Source: an uncultured Pedobacter sp. (GTDB taxonomy: Bacteria > Bacteroidota > Bacteroidia > Sphingobacteriales > Sphingobacteriaceae). Taken from it: 64,000 bases of DNA. Positions 1-9,394 of the stretch are shown piece by piece. The position numbers and the translations under genes were made by a program. The stretch spans positions 1 through 64,000 of the forward strand of contig NZ_CAMLIG010000009.1 of the NCBI RefSeq assembly GCF_946480185.1, read 5' to 3'. How positions within the stretch are numbered: the stretch's first letter is position 1; the number at the start of each line of letters is the position of its first letter. The notes under the pieces are model-generated. The model searched no databases. It was not told where the DNA came from and saw nothing but the letters and a program-made list of their open reading frames with translations.

Positions 1-69
1 AAGAAAATAATAAACAACTATTCTTAGCCGCTTAAACCGAACTCACGTTAAATAGCAAACCATATCAAC

Positions 70-1215
70 ATGAAACCTAACCTCATCCGAGTATTTTTAA
101 TTGGATTAACAATATTCGCCCTAAACGCATGTAGCAGCGGACAAAAATCACTTCAAAATGGCAATTATGACCAGGCAGTTTACACGGCTATCAATCGCTT
201 AAAAAGCAACCCGACAAAAAGCAAAGCAATTGAGACCTTGAAAAAAGGATATGATTATGCTTTAAACAGACATTTGGGTAGGATAAACGATGTTAAACTG
301 ACCAATGATGTTTTCAAATGGGAAACAGTAATTTCTGAGTACCAAGCTATAAATAGTTTAGCTAATGCAGTTGGCGATTGCCCCGCCTGTATGGCTGTAA
401 TTCCAGATGCGCCAAAATACGTAGCAGAAGTAAGTGATGCTAAATATTTGGCCGCCGAAGCTAGGTACAATGATGGTATAAAACTATTGGCTACGAAAAA
501 TAAAGCCGACGCCAGAGATGCCTACTTCGATTTTGAAAAAGCAGATCAATTTTACCCTGGTTTTAAGGATGCAAAAACAATGATGGATAATGCTTATTGG
601 GCTGCGGTAATTACGGTAAGAGTTGAAAATGTGCGGGTGAACTCTCGTTTATACAAGTTAAGTAACCAATATTTTCAGGATAAAATCAACGAATATTTAA
701 AAAACTATGAACAGAAAAGTTTTATCCGCTTTTACAGCCCTCAAGAAGCCACAATGGCAAAAGTGAAATTCGACCAAGTTTTACAATTAGATTTTGATGA
801 TTTTGTAGTTGGGCAAACTTATGTAAAAGAAAAGATAGAAGATATCAAAAAAGATAATGTGAAAATTGGAGGAACCAGAGATTCTTCTCGTAAAGCCATT
901 TACGGAACAGTATATGGTAAACTAACCACTTACGAAAAAACCATCAGCTCTAGCGGCTTATTGGATTTCCAAATTATCGACCTCGCTACAAATAAAGTGA
1001 TCGATCACGAAAAACTACCGGGAACGTATGTTTGGGTTGATACTTGGGGAACTTACCGCGGAGATGAGCGAGCGCTCACCGAAAATGACAAAGCTTTATT
1101 GAACAGAAAAGAAAGTCGGCCTCCTGCGCCACAGGATCTGTTTTTAGCCTTTACCAAACCTATTTATGACCAGTTTACGCAAAGAGTGAATGCCTTTTAT
1201 AGACGGTATAATTAG
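70..1215 (+). CDS. Predicted lipoprotein with helical N-terminal repeats
   Basis: The 381-residue product starts with a lipoprotein signal peptide: a charged start, a hydrophobic stretch, then the lipobox LNAC with Cys21 as the acylated residue, followed by SSGQK. About residues 25-180 are alanine- and tyrosine-rich helices that look TPR-like (SLQNGNYDQAVYTAINRL, then a YNDGIKLL segment). The C-terminal half is mixed alpha/beta and ends in a conserved-looking Phe/Tyr-rich segment. It is probably anchored in a cell-envelope membrane facing the periplasm. I do not recognise a characterised family. It stands alone: the next gene on the same strand lies behind a 447-base repeat-containing gap. 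No Shine-Dalgarno sequence is visible before the ATG, which is usual for this phylum. Confidence 0.8.
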   Translation: MKPNLIRVFLIGLTIFALNACSSGQKSLQNGNYDQAVYTAINRLKSNPTKSKAIETLKKGYDYALNRHLGRINDVKLTNDVFKWETVISEYQAINSLANAVGDCPACMAVIPDAPKYVAEVSDAKYLAAEARYNDGIKLLATKNKADARDAYFDFEKADQFYPGFKDAKTMMDNAYWAAVITVRVENVRVNSRLYKLSNQYFQDKINEYLKNYEQKSFIRFYSPQEATMAKVKFDQVLQLDFDDFVVGQTYVKEKIEDIKKDNVKIGGTRDSSRKAIYGTVYGKLTTYEKTISSSGLLDFQIIDLATNKVIDHEKLPGTYVWVDTWGTYRGDERALTENDKALLNRKESRPPAPQDLFLAFTKPIYDQFTQRVNAFYRRYN

Positions 1216-1662
1216 AAGCAGGTTAAAAGTAGAAAGCCTAAAGTAAAAAGACAAAGTGTTTTGAGTTTAAAAACGTGAGTTTTTAGATTCTTTATCTAGC
1301 TTAAAACTATTCTAATTGGCAATTCCAGCCTTCTCGCACAAGCTTGCCTGCCCTTATGCCGGGCAACGGCAATACTTTTTTCCGCAAAAAAGTATTCAAA
1401 AAACTCCCGGCTGCGCCCTTTGCTACAAAGGGAGTGCGTTTACTTCAACCATTCGTTACCGCAAAGGCCAAGGCCGAATTAAAGCTGTACTTTGGTTTGT
1501 ACTTTTATACGAACAGCAAATTTCAATTTTGCATACAATTTATTTTGATCTGTTCTTTTACTCGATGAGCTTTTTTAATTAATACGGTCGATTAAATGTA
1601 AATCTATCGGGTGTGTGTTTATTATCCCGCTCAAATTTAAATTGCTTTCCTATTTTTGCGCC
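1216..1662. repeat. Intergenic region with hairpin-rich repeat-like segment
   Basis: The first part (1218-1255) is a low-complexity string built from AAAGTAGAAAG and TAAAAAG words. From about 1310 to 1480 the DNA is more GC-rich than its surroundings and carries two clean hairpins: AATACTTTTTT/AAAAAAGTATT (1371-1396, 11-bp stem, 4-nt loop) and CCCTTTG/CAAAGGG (1416-1432, 3-nt loop). Two frames stay open over 74-88 codons here, but the products are Cys-, Phe- and Lys-rich with no domain, so I read this as a dispersed non-coding repeat, not a gene. Confidence 0.45.
1651..1658 (+). promoter_or_regulatory. Probable -7 promoter element (TATTTTTG)
   Basis: TATTTTTG matches the Bacteroidota -7 consensus TAnnTTTG exactly and ends four bases before the ATG at 1663, implying a nearly leaderless mRNA. 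No convincing -33 TTTG is seen at the expected distance. Confidence 0.4.
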
Positions 1663-2652
1663 ATGTCCGCACAATTATATCATCCGTTTAAGAAAATGTC
1701 TTTTGATAATTCGCATTGCTTTTTAAGTGGCGAAGTTTTACCAAAAGATCAACGTTTTTTACCCGTTTTTGCTGATTGGTTTACCGAGAGTTATCAGTTA
1801 AAAGATGTACCTTTTAAAATGCTGGACGAAAGCATGTTGAACTACTCTGATCTGGTTTTGCCCTGTAGCGATAGCGTTAAAGAAAAATTAGCAGATTTAG
1901 AAAAAACTATCCAACAAGCTTTTGAAACAGGTTACCAAGCGGTTAAAGATTTAAACGAAGACTTACTTTTTTTATGGACCGCAAAAACAGTTTATGGTGT
2001 TATTTTTAAGGAAATACAAGTTGCCATTAAACAGCAAAATACTTATGCCGAAGGATTTAACATGTCGCAAGGCTTAATCCACAAGTTCGGAATGGTGCAC
2101 AGCATGTTGCAAAAAATAAACAAGCCTGTAGTTTTTGAAGATTTTAAACCTTACAGCCTATTTATTTGCCCGGTTAATAATGCAGAAAATGAATTTGCTT
2201 ACCGCGATGAGATCAATACGCTCAGTTTTTCCTTGCGGATAAAAGATTTCGGGATTTTGATCTGCTTGCAAGATAATGGAGCGAACAAAAAATACCACGA
2301 GGAATTATGGAATAAAATAAAAGGCAAGGAACTACATCCTATACAGTTTGAGGAGCTTTGTGCGAAGCTATTTTATTCGGCTTATTTGTTTAACCGCTTG
2401 CCAGAATATCACATTATCCCAACCGATGAGGAAATTTTTATTGAAGCAATGCCTTTGCAGGGGATGAACGCCAAACCCATTTTTGATGATTGGCAATTTA
2501 AAATTTACGGACAGGTAGTAGAAAATTTTTGGAAACGCTGGGGATTCTTGTTGCTGGAGATTATAAAGAATCCGGAGAAACCGGTGAGTTATTTGTTAGA
2601 TGATAATGGAGAGTTTAGAGCTTCGGAGAGTATTGGTTTGGCTTTGAGTTAA
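1663..2652 (+). CDS. Conserved hypothetical protein
   Basis: A product of 329 residues if translation begins at MSAQLYHPF. The frame stays open 48 bases further upstream, but that stretch overlaps the -7 element, so the ATG at 1663 is preferred. It has no signal peptide or membrane segment and is rich in aromatic and acidic residues, so it is probably cytoplasmic. An N-terminal CFLSGE segment followed later by LPCSD gives two cysteines, not enough to call a metal site. The C-terminal third has a strongly helical FWKRWGFLLLEIIKNPEKP stretch. I cannot assign a family. It stands alone between repeat-containing gaps. Confidence 0.7.
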   Translation: MSAQLYHPFKKMSFDNSHCFLSGEVLPKDQRFLPVFADWFTESYQLKDVPFKMLDESMLNYSDLVLPCSDSVKEKLADLEKTIQQAFETGYQAVKDLNEDLLFLWTAKTVYGVIFKEIQVAIKQQNTYAEGFNMSQGLIHKFGMVHSMLQKINKPVVFEDFKPYSLFICPVNNAENEFAYRDEINTLSFSLRIKDFGILICLQDNGANKKYHEELWNKIKGKELHPIQFEELCAKLFYSAYLFNRLPEYHIIPTDEEIFIEAMPLQGMNAKPIFDDWQFKIYGQVVENFWKRWGFLLLEIIKNPEKPVSYLLDDNGEFRASESIGLALS

Positions 2653-2683
2653 ATTCTATCAGTAAGCATCACAGGATTTTTTC

Positions 2684-2808
2684 GCATCACTTCGACGAAA
2701 GGTGAAACGAAGTTCATTGAAAACAAATCCCACATGCAAAGCCATAAAAAACTAAGTAAAACCTATTTGTGAGATGTTTCTCCGCCAGCCGGCGGATCAA
2801 CATGACGC
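2684..2808. repeat. Degenerate copy of the GAGATGTCTC/CATGACG inverted-repeat family
   Basis: The right arm (2767-2808) reads TGTGAGATGTTTCTCC then CAACATGACG, matching the copy at 8098-8198 and the two near 10.7-10.9 kb. The left arm (from about 2684) is more degenerate (TCACTTCGACGAAAGG). It sits between the ends of two convergent genes. Confidence 0.55.
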
Positions 2809-2829
2809 AACGACCATAACGTAAATCAG

Positions 2830-3156
2830 CTACTTCAACTTTTCATTGTTTTTATGCCTTATAGCATCTCTAATGGATTTTTTATCCATGTTTTTATTTA
2901 GCGCATCCGTTAAGTCAATTCCGGTTTGGTTGGCCAGGCAAATCAATACAAAAAGCACATCTGCCATTTCATCTGCAAGGTTAACTTCTTCATCAGATTT
3001 TTTGAAAGATTGTTCACCATATTTTCTCGCCATAATACGGGCTACTTCACCTACCTCTTCCATTAAAATAGCCGTATTGGTAAGTTCATTAAAATAACGG
3101 ACTCCCGTGGTATTTATCCATTTATCTACCAATTCCTGCGCTTCCTTAATTTCCAT
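2830..3156 (-). CDS. MazG-like nucleotide pyrophosphohydrolase
   Basis: A product of 108 residues from MEIKEAQELV. It has the all-alpha NTP pyrophosphohydrolase motifs: EEVGE (the ExxE pair) and ADEMADVLF (the ExxD pair), which bind the Mg ions used to split nucleoside triphosphates into monophosphate and pyrophosphate. The length fits the short single-domain MazG-like/YpjD group, not full MazG. The in-frame ATG at 3178-3180 would overlap dtd by 23 bases; I prefer 3154-3156, just after the dtd stop codon. It forms a two-gene unit with dtd. Likely role: removing non-canonical or surplus nucleotides; the substrate cannot be read from the sequence. Confidence 0.85.
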   Translation of the reverse strand: MEIKEAQELVDKWINTTGVRYFNELTNTAILMEEVGEVARIMARKYGEQSFKKSDEEVNLADEMADVLFVLICLANQTGIDLTDALNKNMDKKSIRDAIRHKNNEKLK

Positions 3157-3157
3157 T

Positions 3158-3610
3158 TTATTCTCTGTTTTTTGTGTCAATTGTTATCGTAACCGGCCCG
3201 TCGTTTACCAAATGTATTTTCATATCTGCACCGAAAACGCCTGTGGCTATTTTTTTACTCGTTAAAGTTTCCAACTGCAAAATCATTTTCTCGTACATCG
3301 GGATAGCAAAATCTGGCTTTGCTGCCGTAATAAAAGATGGTCGGTTACCTTTTTTTGTCTGTGCAAATAAAGTAAACTGCGAGATCAGCAAAATATTTCC
3401 ATCAACATCCATTAAAGATTTGTTCATTAAACCTTCTTCATCGCTAAAAATACGGAGGTTCACAATTTTTTGAGCAAGCCATTTTAAATCTTCATCGCTA
3501 TCCTCCGCACAAATGCCTAAAAGAATTACGTAACCAGTTGTAATTTTCCCAGTTATTTGCTCTTCAACTATGCATTTAGCCTCTGTTACTCGTTGTATTA
3601 CTGCTCTCAT
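3158..3610 (-). CDS. dtd: D-aminoacyl-tRNA deacylase
   Basis: A product of 150 residues, the usual Dtd length. It hydrolyses D-amino acids (and glycine from mischarged tRNA-Ala) off tRNA. It opens with MRAVIQRV, carries the SQFTL active-site motif (ISQFTLFAQTKKGNRPSF) in the middle and the NDGPVTI motif near the end, whose Gly-Pro pair forms the chiral proofreading site. It is the first gene of a short minus-strand unit with the MazG-like gene, which starts two bases after its stop codon. Both are quality-control enzymes. Confidence 0.95.
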   Translation of the reverse strand: MRAVIQRVTEAKCIVEEQITGKITTGYVILLGICAEDSDEDLKWLAQKIVNLRIFSDEEGLMNKSLMDVDGNILLISQFTLFAQTKKGNRPSFITAAKPDFAIPMYEKMILQLETLTSKKIATGVFGADMKIHLVNDGPVTITIDTKNRE

Positions 3611-4039
3611 TTAAATTAAATCTTGTAAAAATCACCTCTACAACCGACCATACAAATTATCATTTTAAAAACTAAATCTATCATTTTTTAGCCAAATCGT
3701 TCTGCAAAGGTTGATTTACTAAAGTTTTTCACATACTATCTTTTACCTATATGTGAGATGCTTCCTTTGGTCAGCATGACGACACCTCTTATTTGCGCTA
3801 ACGATTGAAGTGGCATCCTTTTTTTGCTCTTAGGCATTATAAATGGTGCAAAAAAAGATATAACGGAAAGCGTGTTAAAGCGCCCGAAATATTAGAAATT
3901 GAATTAGACCTAACTAAAAAACCTGATAAAACTATAACTTATATGTGAGATGTCTCCTATCGTCGACATGACGAATCGTTTAAAGAAAAATAGGCCACTC
4001 TTAATATAAGAGCAGCCTATTTAGCTTTCAAAACTTTTG
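3611..4039. other. Gene-free region with three repeat segments and a terminator
   Basis: It holds two single right arms of the GAGATGTCTC/CATGACG family (3751-3782 and 3941-3973). Between them, about 3802-3935, is a segment whose TTTTTTTGC and GCAAAAAAA tracts can pair, followed by GATATAACGGAAAGC. That segment is also open for 48 codons without a start, and resembles a dispersed Bacteroidota intergenic repeat more than a gene remnant. A terminator lies at 3986-4022. Confidence 0.5.
3986..4022 (-). terminator. Rho-independent terminator of the sigma factor unit
   Basis: The hairpin has arms AAATAGGC/GCCTATTT and an inner CTCTT/AAGAG stem with a 5-nt loop. On the minus strand it is followed by TTTTT. 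It lies just past the stop codon of the small gene at 4040-4231. Confidence 0.75.
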
Positions 4040-4231
4040 TTATAACGATTTAGAAAAAGTTAAAATACGATTAACGGTTTCATCAGAAGGGGTTCTCACC
4101 AACTGATTTAATGCCGGCTTCAAACTTTCAAAAAAAACTGCGTCTTCAATAGTAAGCATGTTAATCGTTCTTTGCGACTTTTCATCGTCATTAACAATTG
4201 AATTTAAAGTAGGAGTAAAAGTTTCCATCAT
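4040..4231 (-). CDS. Small conserved-looking protein downstream of the ECF sigma factor
   Basis: A product of 63 residues with no membrane segment or signal peptide, mostly helical (SIVNDDEKSQRTINMLTI, then FFESLKPALNQLV and ETVNRILTFSKSL). It begins 73 bases after the sigma factor gene on the same strand and is followed by a good terminator, so the two are probably co-transcribed. It could be a small anti-sigma or accessory factor, but it lacks the zinc-site cysteines and histidine of ZAS-type anti-sigma factors and the membrane segment common in that role. Start is ATG 4231 or the adjacent ATG 4228. Confidence 0.55.
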   Translation of the reverse strand: MMETFTPTLNSIVNDDEKSQRTINMLTIEDAVFFESLKPALNQLVRTPSDETVNRILTFSKSL

Positions 4232-4304
4232 AAGCTGTTTAAAGTTTAATTAAGATAGAAACGAAAACTCTTTTGTAATAGTATTCAATTGTGTAATAAA
4301 AACA

Positions 4305-4892
4305 CTAGCTAGCTTTTAATACCAATTCTTTATTAGTCATCATTTTACGGAGATTATTTAGCGCATAACGCATTCTGCCTAAAGCTGTATTAATGCTTAC
4401 ACTTGTTAAGTCGGCAATTTCTTTAAAACTTAAATCGCCATAGTGTCGCATAATCAAAACCTCTTTCTGTTCTGATGGCAAATAGTGAATCAATTTCTTT
4501 AAATCATCATGTGTTTGTTGCTTCACCATTTTTTCTTCAATACTTTCATCGTGGATGCCTAAAACATCAAAAATATCGAAGCCATCAGCATTGGTAATGG
4601 TTGGGTTGCGTTTCTCTTTTCTGAAATGGTCAATCACCAAATTATGCCCAATACGCAAAACCCATGGCAAAAACTTGCCTTCTTCATTGTATTTACCGGC
4701 TTTTAAGGTTTTTATCACTTTAATAAAAGTGTCCTGGAAAATATCTTCGGCTAAGTATTCGTCTTTAACCAAAAGGTATATGGAAGTATATATGCGTGAT
4801 TTGTGCCTGATAATCAACTCAGAAAGAGCAGATTCATTCCCCTTAATATAAAGGTGTACCAGTTCTTGGTCTGTTTTTTCTTGAAAGCTCAT
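4305..4892 (-). CDS. ECF-type RNA polymerase sigma factor
   Basis: A product of 195 residues with the two-domain layout of ECF (sigma-70 family) factors. Region 2 spans about residues 22-92, with the DIFQDTFIKVIK core segment and LRIGHNLVIDHFRK. Region 4, about 130-185, has LPSEQKEVLIMRHYGDL then the helix-turn-helix FKEIADLTSVSINTALGRM, which would read the -35 element. The regulon is unknown and no membrane anti-sigma factor (FecR or RskA type) is adjacent; only the 63-residue gene follows. It is divergent from uvrA across 363 AT-rich bases. Confidence 0.93.
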   Translation of the reverse strand: MSFQEKTDQELVHLYIKGNESALSELIIRHKSRIYTSIYLLVKDEYLAEDIFQDTFIKVIKTLKAGKYNEEGKFLPWVLRIGHNLVIDHFRKEKRNPTITNADGFDIFDVLGIHDESIEEKMVKQQTHDDLKKLIHYLPSEQKEVLIMRHYGDLSFKEIADLTSVSINTALGRMRYALNNLRKMMTNKELVLKAS

Positions 4893-5255
4893 AATAGATC
4901 CTACTTTAAATTGTGAGTTATTAATTTATTTAAGTAGTGTTTTATCTATATGTTTTCTCCTTTTTTATGAACTGTTTATCAAATGAAATGATAATTTTAT
5001 TAAAATCAAAATAATTAACCTGTTTTAACGTGGTTCAAAATTTCAATTATAACAAAATAACTTTGCAATGATAATTTATAAACGACAATTTAACCGCCTT
5101 TTACACAATATACGAAATTTATTATCAATTAGATACAATATTTTAAGATTTGTTAAAACAGGTTCATTTTATACGGAGATACATAAATTGCAGTTTAATA
5201 GCCTTATTTTTGCAACAAAATTTTAGGAGCTGTAGGAATTTGCAGGAGAATTGAA
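4893..5255. other. AT-rich divergent promoter region (sigma factor / uvrA)
   Basis: This gap lies between two divergent genes and should hold both promoters. The uvrA-side -7 box is clear (5205-5212). I see no SOS-type palindrome, repeat or RNA gene. Confidence 0.5.
5205..5212 (+). promoter_or_regulatory. Probable uvrA -7 promoter element (TATTTTTG)
   Basis: TATTTTTG is an exact TAnnTTTG match 43 bases before the uvrA ATG. The leader contains CAGGAG just before the start codon, one of the few Shine-Dalgarno-like sequences in this window. Confidence 0.45.
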
Positions 5256-8048
5256 ATGAAAGAAGAATTAGATCCACAAAAAAACATACTTATTAAAGGC
5301 GCTAGGGTGCATAACCTTAAAAATATTGATGTTGCCATCCCAAAAAATAAACTGGTTGTAATTACCGGAATGTCGGGTTCGGGCAAGTCATCAATTGCTT
5401 TTGATACGCTTTACGCGGAGGGGCAAAGACGCTACGTGGAGAGCTTATCATCCTACGCTCGTCAGTTTATGGGCCGTATGAACAAGCCCGATGTAGATTA
5501 TATTAAAGGTATTGCTCCGGCAATTGCGATTGAGCAAAAGGTAATTACCTCAAACCCGCGTTCTACTGTTGGTACTTCTACAGAAATTTACGATTATTTG
5601 AAATTGCTTTTCAGCAGGATTGGAAAAACCATTTCGCCTATTTCCGGAAAAATGGTTAAAAAAGATTCGGTAACGGATGTGGTGAATTACCTATCGGAAT
5701 TACCAGAAGAAAGCGTGACTACCATTTTATGCCCACTTTATCCACATAACAACCGTACGCTTAAAGAAGAATTAGCGGTTTTGCTACAAAAAGGTTTTTC
5801 CAGAATTGTGTTGAACGATGAAATCCGCAAAGTGGAAGATGTTTTGGAGGATGCGAGCGTGGCAAACGAAGAGATTAAAGATGAGCATAAACTGCTGATT
5901 TTAATTGACAGGATTGTCACCAACCAAGAAGATGAAACCATCAGCCGTATGGCAGATTCTGTACAGACCGCCTTTTTTGAGGGAAAAGGAGATTGTTATG
6001 TAGATTTTGATGGCGATAGGAAACATTTTTCGGACCGTTTTGAGCTGGATGGAATTAAGTTTGAAGAGCCAACGCCTAACTTTTTCAGCTTTAACAATCC
6101 TTATGGCGCTTGCCCAAAATGTGAAGGTTTCGGCCGGGTTTTAGGGATTGATGAAGATTTGGTGATCCCGGATAAATCAAAGTCTATTTACGATGGCGCA
6201 ATTGCGCCTTGGCGTGGAGAAAAAATGAAAGAATGGTTAGACGAACTAGTTAAACATTCCGCAAAATTTGATTTTCCAATTCATCGTCCGGTTAGTCAGT
6301 TAACAAATGCCGAACGTAAACTGCTGTGGAAAGGCAATAAATATTTTAAAGGTTTGGATGCTTTTTTTGTTTTTTTAGAGGAGCAGACTTATAAAATCCA
6401 GTATCGGGTAATGCTTTCGCGTTACCGTGGAAAAACCAATTGTCCAGATTGTTTGGGAAGCCGTTTGCGCCCCGATGCCACTTATGTAAAAGTTGCCGAG
6501 CATTCCATTACCGATTTGGTTTTGATGCCTTTAAAAGAATTGCTTTCTTTCTTCCAAAACATTCAGCTCGACGAACGAGACCAGAAAATAGCGAAACGTT
6601 TGCTTTTGGAAGTTACCAACCGTATTTTGTTTTTGAACGAGGTAGGTTTGGGTTATTTAACCTTAAACAGGCTTTCAAATACTTTATCGGGAGGAGAATC
6701 GCAACGTATAAACCTGGCGACATCACTCGGAAGCTCTTTGGTGGGTTCGGTTTATGTTTTGGATGAACCAAGTATTGGTTTGCATCCGAAAGACACGAAT
6801 CGTTTAATTGGTGTTTTAAAATCGTTGCGAGATGTAGGCAACACCGTTTTGGTGGTAGAGCATGAGGAAGAAATGATGCAGGCTGCTGATCATTTAATTG
6901 ATATCGGTCCCGAGGCGGGAACTTTGGGTGGTGAGCTGATTTTTGCCGGAACTTATAAGGAGATTTTAACAGATAAAAATAGCTTAACTGGGAAATATTT
7001 AAGCGGTAGAGAAAGTATAGCTATCCCCAAAAGCAGAAGAAAACCAGTTGAGTTTATCGAGATTAAAGGCGCAAGAGAAAATAACCTCCAAAATATTGAT
7101 GTCAAATTTCCTTTGAATGTGCTTTGCGCAGTCACTGGAGTTTCTGGTTCTGGAAAAACATCTTTGGTCAAAAGGATTTTATTACCCGCATTACAGAAGA
7201 CTTTAGGTAATTATTCTGGCGAACAAACGGGTGCTTACGATGGAATTGATGGTGCAGTAAATAGCATTACTGGTGTTGAAATGGTGGATCAAAATCCAAT
7301 CGGCCGTTCATCCCGTTCAAATCCGGTAACGTATGTTAAAGCCTGGGATGAGATCCGTTCTTTATATGCTTCACAGGCATCGGCGAAAGCTGGTGGATTA
7401 AAACCTGCCGCATTTTCTTTCAACGTGGAAGGTGGCAGATGCGATGTTTGCCAAGGCGAAGGCGAGGTAAAGATTGAAATGCAGTTTATGGCAGATATTT
7501 ATTTGCCTTGCGAAGCTTGCAACGGAAAACGTTTTAAACAGCATGTTTTAGATGTAACATATAAGGATAAAAATGTTTCAGAAGTTTTAGAAATGACCAT
7601 TGACGAAGCTTTGGATTTTTTTAAAGCCGAAACAAAAATCACCGCAAAACTACAGCCTTTGGTGGATGTTGGTTTGGGTTATGTTCATTTAGGCCAATCG
7701 TCAAACACTTTGTCTGGCGGTGAAGCACAACGCATCAAACTAGCGTCTTTTTTAATAAAAGGCAACAATAGCTCTAAAACATTATTTATTTTTGACGAGC
7801 CAACCACTGGTCTGCATTTCCACGATATTAAAAAGCTGTTGAAATCTTTTGAAGCTTTAATTGAACAGGGAAACACCATTATTGTAATTGAACACAATAT
7901 GGACGTTGTAAAATGCGCAGATTGGGTAATTGACATCGGGCCAGAAGGTGGCAACGAAGGCGGGAAACTGGTTTTTGAAGGAACGCCGGAAGGTTTGGCG
8001 AAGGACAAAAATTCACATACTGGGCATTATTTAAAAGAAAGATTATAA
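5256..8048 (+). CDS. uvrA: Excinuclease ABC subunit A
   Basis: A product of 930 residues, normal for UvrA. As a dimer with UvrB it scans DNA for bulky lesions at the start of nucleotide excision repair. It has two ABC ATPase modules. The first has Walker [10 protein letters not shown] (residues 38-46) and signature LSGGESQR; the second has GVSGSGKTS and LSGGEAQR. CxxC pairs form the zinc modules (CPKCEGFGR with [17 protein letters not shown] with CEACNGKR). Walker B and H-loop segments ([10 protein letters not shown] and [10 protein letters not shown]) are intact. It appears monocistronic; the gene after it is unrelated in function and separated by a repeat. Confidence 0.98.
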   Translation: MKEELDPQKNILIKGARVHNLKNIDVAIPKNKLVVITGMSGSGKSSIAFDTLYAEGQRRYVESLSSYARQFMGRMNKPDVDYIKGIAPAIAIEQKVITSNPRSTVGTSTEIYDYLKLLFSRIGKTISPISGKMVKKDSVTDVVNYLSELPEESVTTILCPLYPHNNRTLKEELAVLLQKGFSRIVLNDEIRKVEDVLEDASVANEEIKDEHKLLILIDRIVTNQEDETISRMADSVQTAFFEGKGDCYVDFDGDRKHFSDRFELDGIKFEEPTPNFFSFNNPYGACPKCEGFGRVLGIDEDLVIPDKSKSIYDGAIAPWRGEKMKEWLDELVKHSAKFDFPIHRPVSQLTNAERKLLWKGNKYFKGLDAFFVFLEEQTYKIQYRVMLSRYRGKTNCPDCLGSRLRPDATYVKVAEHSITDLVLMPLKELLSFFQNIQLDERDQKIAKRLLLEVTNRILFLNEVGLGYLTLNRLSNTLSGGESQRINLATSLGSSLVGSVYVLDEPSIGLHPKDTNRLIGVLKSLRDVGNTVLVVEHEEEMMQAADHLIDIGPEAGTLGGELIFAGTYKEILTDKNSLTGKYLSGRESIAIPKSRRKPVEFIEIKGARENNLQNIDVKFPLNVLCAVTGVSGSGKTSLVKRILLPALQKTLGNYSGEQTGAYDGIDGAVNSITGVEMVDQNPIGRSSRSNPVTYVKAWDEIRSLYASQASAKAGGLKPAAFSFNVEGGRCDVCQGEGEVKIEMQFMADIYLPCEACNGKRFKQHVLDVTYKDKNVSEVLEMTIDEALDFFKAETKITAKLQPLVDVGLGYVHLGQSSNTLSGGEAQRIKLASFLIKGNNSSKTLFIFDEPTTGLHFHDIKKLLKSFEALIEQGNTIIVIEHNMDVVKCADWVIDIGPEGGNEGGKLVFEGTPEGLAKDKNSHTGHYLKERL

Positions 8049-8051
8049 AAA

Positions 8052-8076
8052 GTCCATGGTCGGCAGTCCATAGTCT
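8052..8076. repeat. Low-complexity AGTCC-type string
   Basis: It is built from repeated AGTCCA and GGTCGGCAGTCC words. By eye 18 of 25 positions match 53916-53940 inside metH, which links this intergenic string to the extra loop in MetH. Confidence 0.5.
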
Positions 8077-8097
8077 GGAGTATAAATTAAAACCGTT

Positions 8098-8198
8098 CGT
8101 CATTTCGAGGTACGAGAAATCTCACAAGCAAAGTCTGCATACAGAATGGCTACTTATTTGTGAGATGTCTCTCCACCAGTTGGCGGATCGACATGACG
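8098..8198. repeat. Inverted-repeat element, full copy
   Basis: The left arm starts CGTCATTTCGAGG, continues GAAATCTCACAAG, and is mirrored on the right by TTGTGAGATGTCTC and CGACATGACGG. The two arms can pair over most of their length around a centre of about 35 bases. It lies between uvrA and the metZ-like gene, and the open frame upstream of that gene's proper start runs into it. Confidence 0.65.
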
Positions 8199-8224
8199 GA
8201 ATGGTAAAAATATTAACAAAATCA

Positions 8225-9394
8225 ATGAAAGAAGAATCCAAATTAATACGCACACAAGCTCCACGTTCTGAAAACAGAGAACATTCTGTGCCTTTATACT
8301 TAACATCAAGTTTTATTTTTGATGATGCCGAGCAAGGCAGAGCAGTTTTTGCAGGTGAGGAAGAAGGGATTATTTACTCTCGTTACTCAAACCCAAACAC
8401 CACAGAGCTAATTGATAAAATTTGTATGATGGAAGGCGCAGAAGCTGGTTTGACGTTTTCATCAGGAATGGCGGCAGTTTTTGCTTCATTTGCGGCATTG
8501 TTAAAATCGGGAGACCATATTGTTTCTTTCCGTTCTATTTTTGGTTCTACGCATCAGCTTTTAACCGAGTTATTTCCACGCTGGGGAATTACGTCAACCT
8601 ACGTTGATGCCTCAAAGCCTGAGGACTTAGAAAAAGCCATTCAGCCGAATACCAAAATGATATTTTTGGAAACGCCCTCAAACCCAGGTTTGGAGTTGGT
8701 GGATTTAGAATGGCTATGTAAAATCAAGGAAAAGCACCCGCAAATCATCATTAATGTTGATAATTGTTTTGCAACGCCTTACTTGCAAAAACCCATTGCT
8801 TACGGTGTGGATTTGGTAAGCCACTCGGCCACAAAATACATGGATGGGCAAGGCCGTGTTTTAGGTGGGGCAGTTTGCGGAAGGGCAGATTTAATTAAGG
8901 AAATGATGTTTTTTATTCGCCATACTGGACCGGCAATGTCGGCATTTAATGCATGGTTGATTTCTAAGAGTTTAGAAACCATGCCGATCCGTTTAGACAG
9001 ACATTGTAGCAGTGCATTGAAAATTGCTGAGGTTTTAGAAGCAAGTACGGAGGTTGAACAAGTGCGTTACCCGCATTTAAAATCGCACCCGCAATATGAA
9101 TTGGCCAAAAAGCAGATGAAACAAGGTGGCGGAATTGTAACTTTTGTGATTAAAGGTGGTTTTGAGCGGGCAAAACGCTTTTTAGACTGTTTGGAAATGC
9201 TGTTAATTACTTCTAATTTGGGCGATAGCAGAAGTATTGCCACACATCCGGCATCAACAACGCATTCTAAACTAACGGAAGAAGAAAGAGAAAATATCGG
9301 GATTTATCCGGGTTCAATTCGCCTTTCTATAGGTTTAGAAAATATTGACGATATTGTGGAAGATGTTGTTAGGGCATTGGAGAAATCTAGGTAG
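8225..9394 (+). CDS. metZ: O-succinylhomoserine sulfhydrylase / Cys-Met metabolism PLP enzyme (MetZ-like)
   Basis: A product of 389 residues from MKEESKLIRTQ, the usual family length; the frame is open 60 bases upstream, but that part lies in a repeat element. It is a fold-type-I PLP enzyme of the trans-sulfuration group. Features are YSRYSNPNT, the SSGMAA phosphate-binding segment and the Schiff-base lysine in SHSATKYMDGQGRVLGG, followed by SLETMPIRLDRHCSSA. The DGQGRVLGG wording after the lysine is like MetZ, which makes homocysteine from O-succinylhomoserine and sulfide, more than MetB. Cystathionine gamma-synthase or O-acetylhomoserine sulfhydrylase activity cannot be excluded. Homocysteine would feed MetH near 51 kb. 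Confidence 0.87.
   Translation: MKEESKLIRTQAPRSENREHSVPLYLTSSFIFDDAEQGRAVFAGEEEGIIYSRYSNPNTTELIDKICMMEGAEAGLTFSSGMAAVFASFAALLKSGDHIVSFRSIFGSTHQLLTELFPRWGITSTYVDASKPEDLEKAIQPNTKMIFLETPSNPGLELVDLEWLCKIKEKHPQIIINVDNCFATPYLQKPIAYGVDLVSHSATKYMDGQGRVLGGAVCGRADLIKEMMFFIRHTGPAMSAFNAWLISKSLETMPIRLDRHCSSALKIAEVLEASTEVEQVRYPHLKSHPQYELAKKQMKQGGGIVTFVIKGGFERAKRFLDCLEMLLITSNLGDSRSIATHPASTTHSKLTEEERENIGIYPGSIRLSIGLENIDDIVEDVVRALEKSR

Noticed and set aside
1316..1582. Open frames of 74-88 codons on the plus strand
   Set aside because: They lie in a hairpin-rich repeat-like segment, overlap each other in two frames, and give no recognisable protein.
6440..6766. 108-codon frame within uvrA
   Set aside because: It is a shadow frame in a fully conserved uvrA coding region.
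8165..8224. N-terminal extension of the MetZ-like gene
   Set aside because: The extension is encoded by an inverted-repeat element and does not match the family; ATG at 8225 gives the usual N-terminus.
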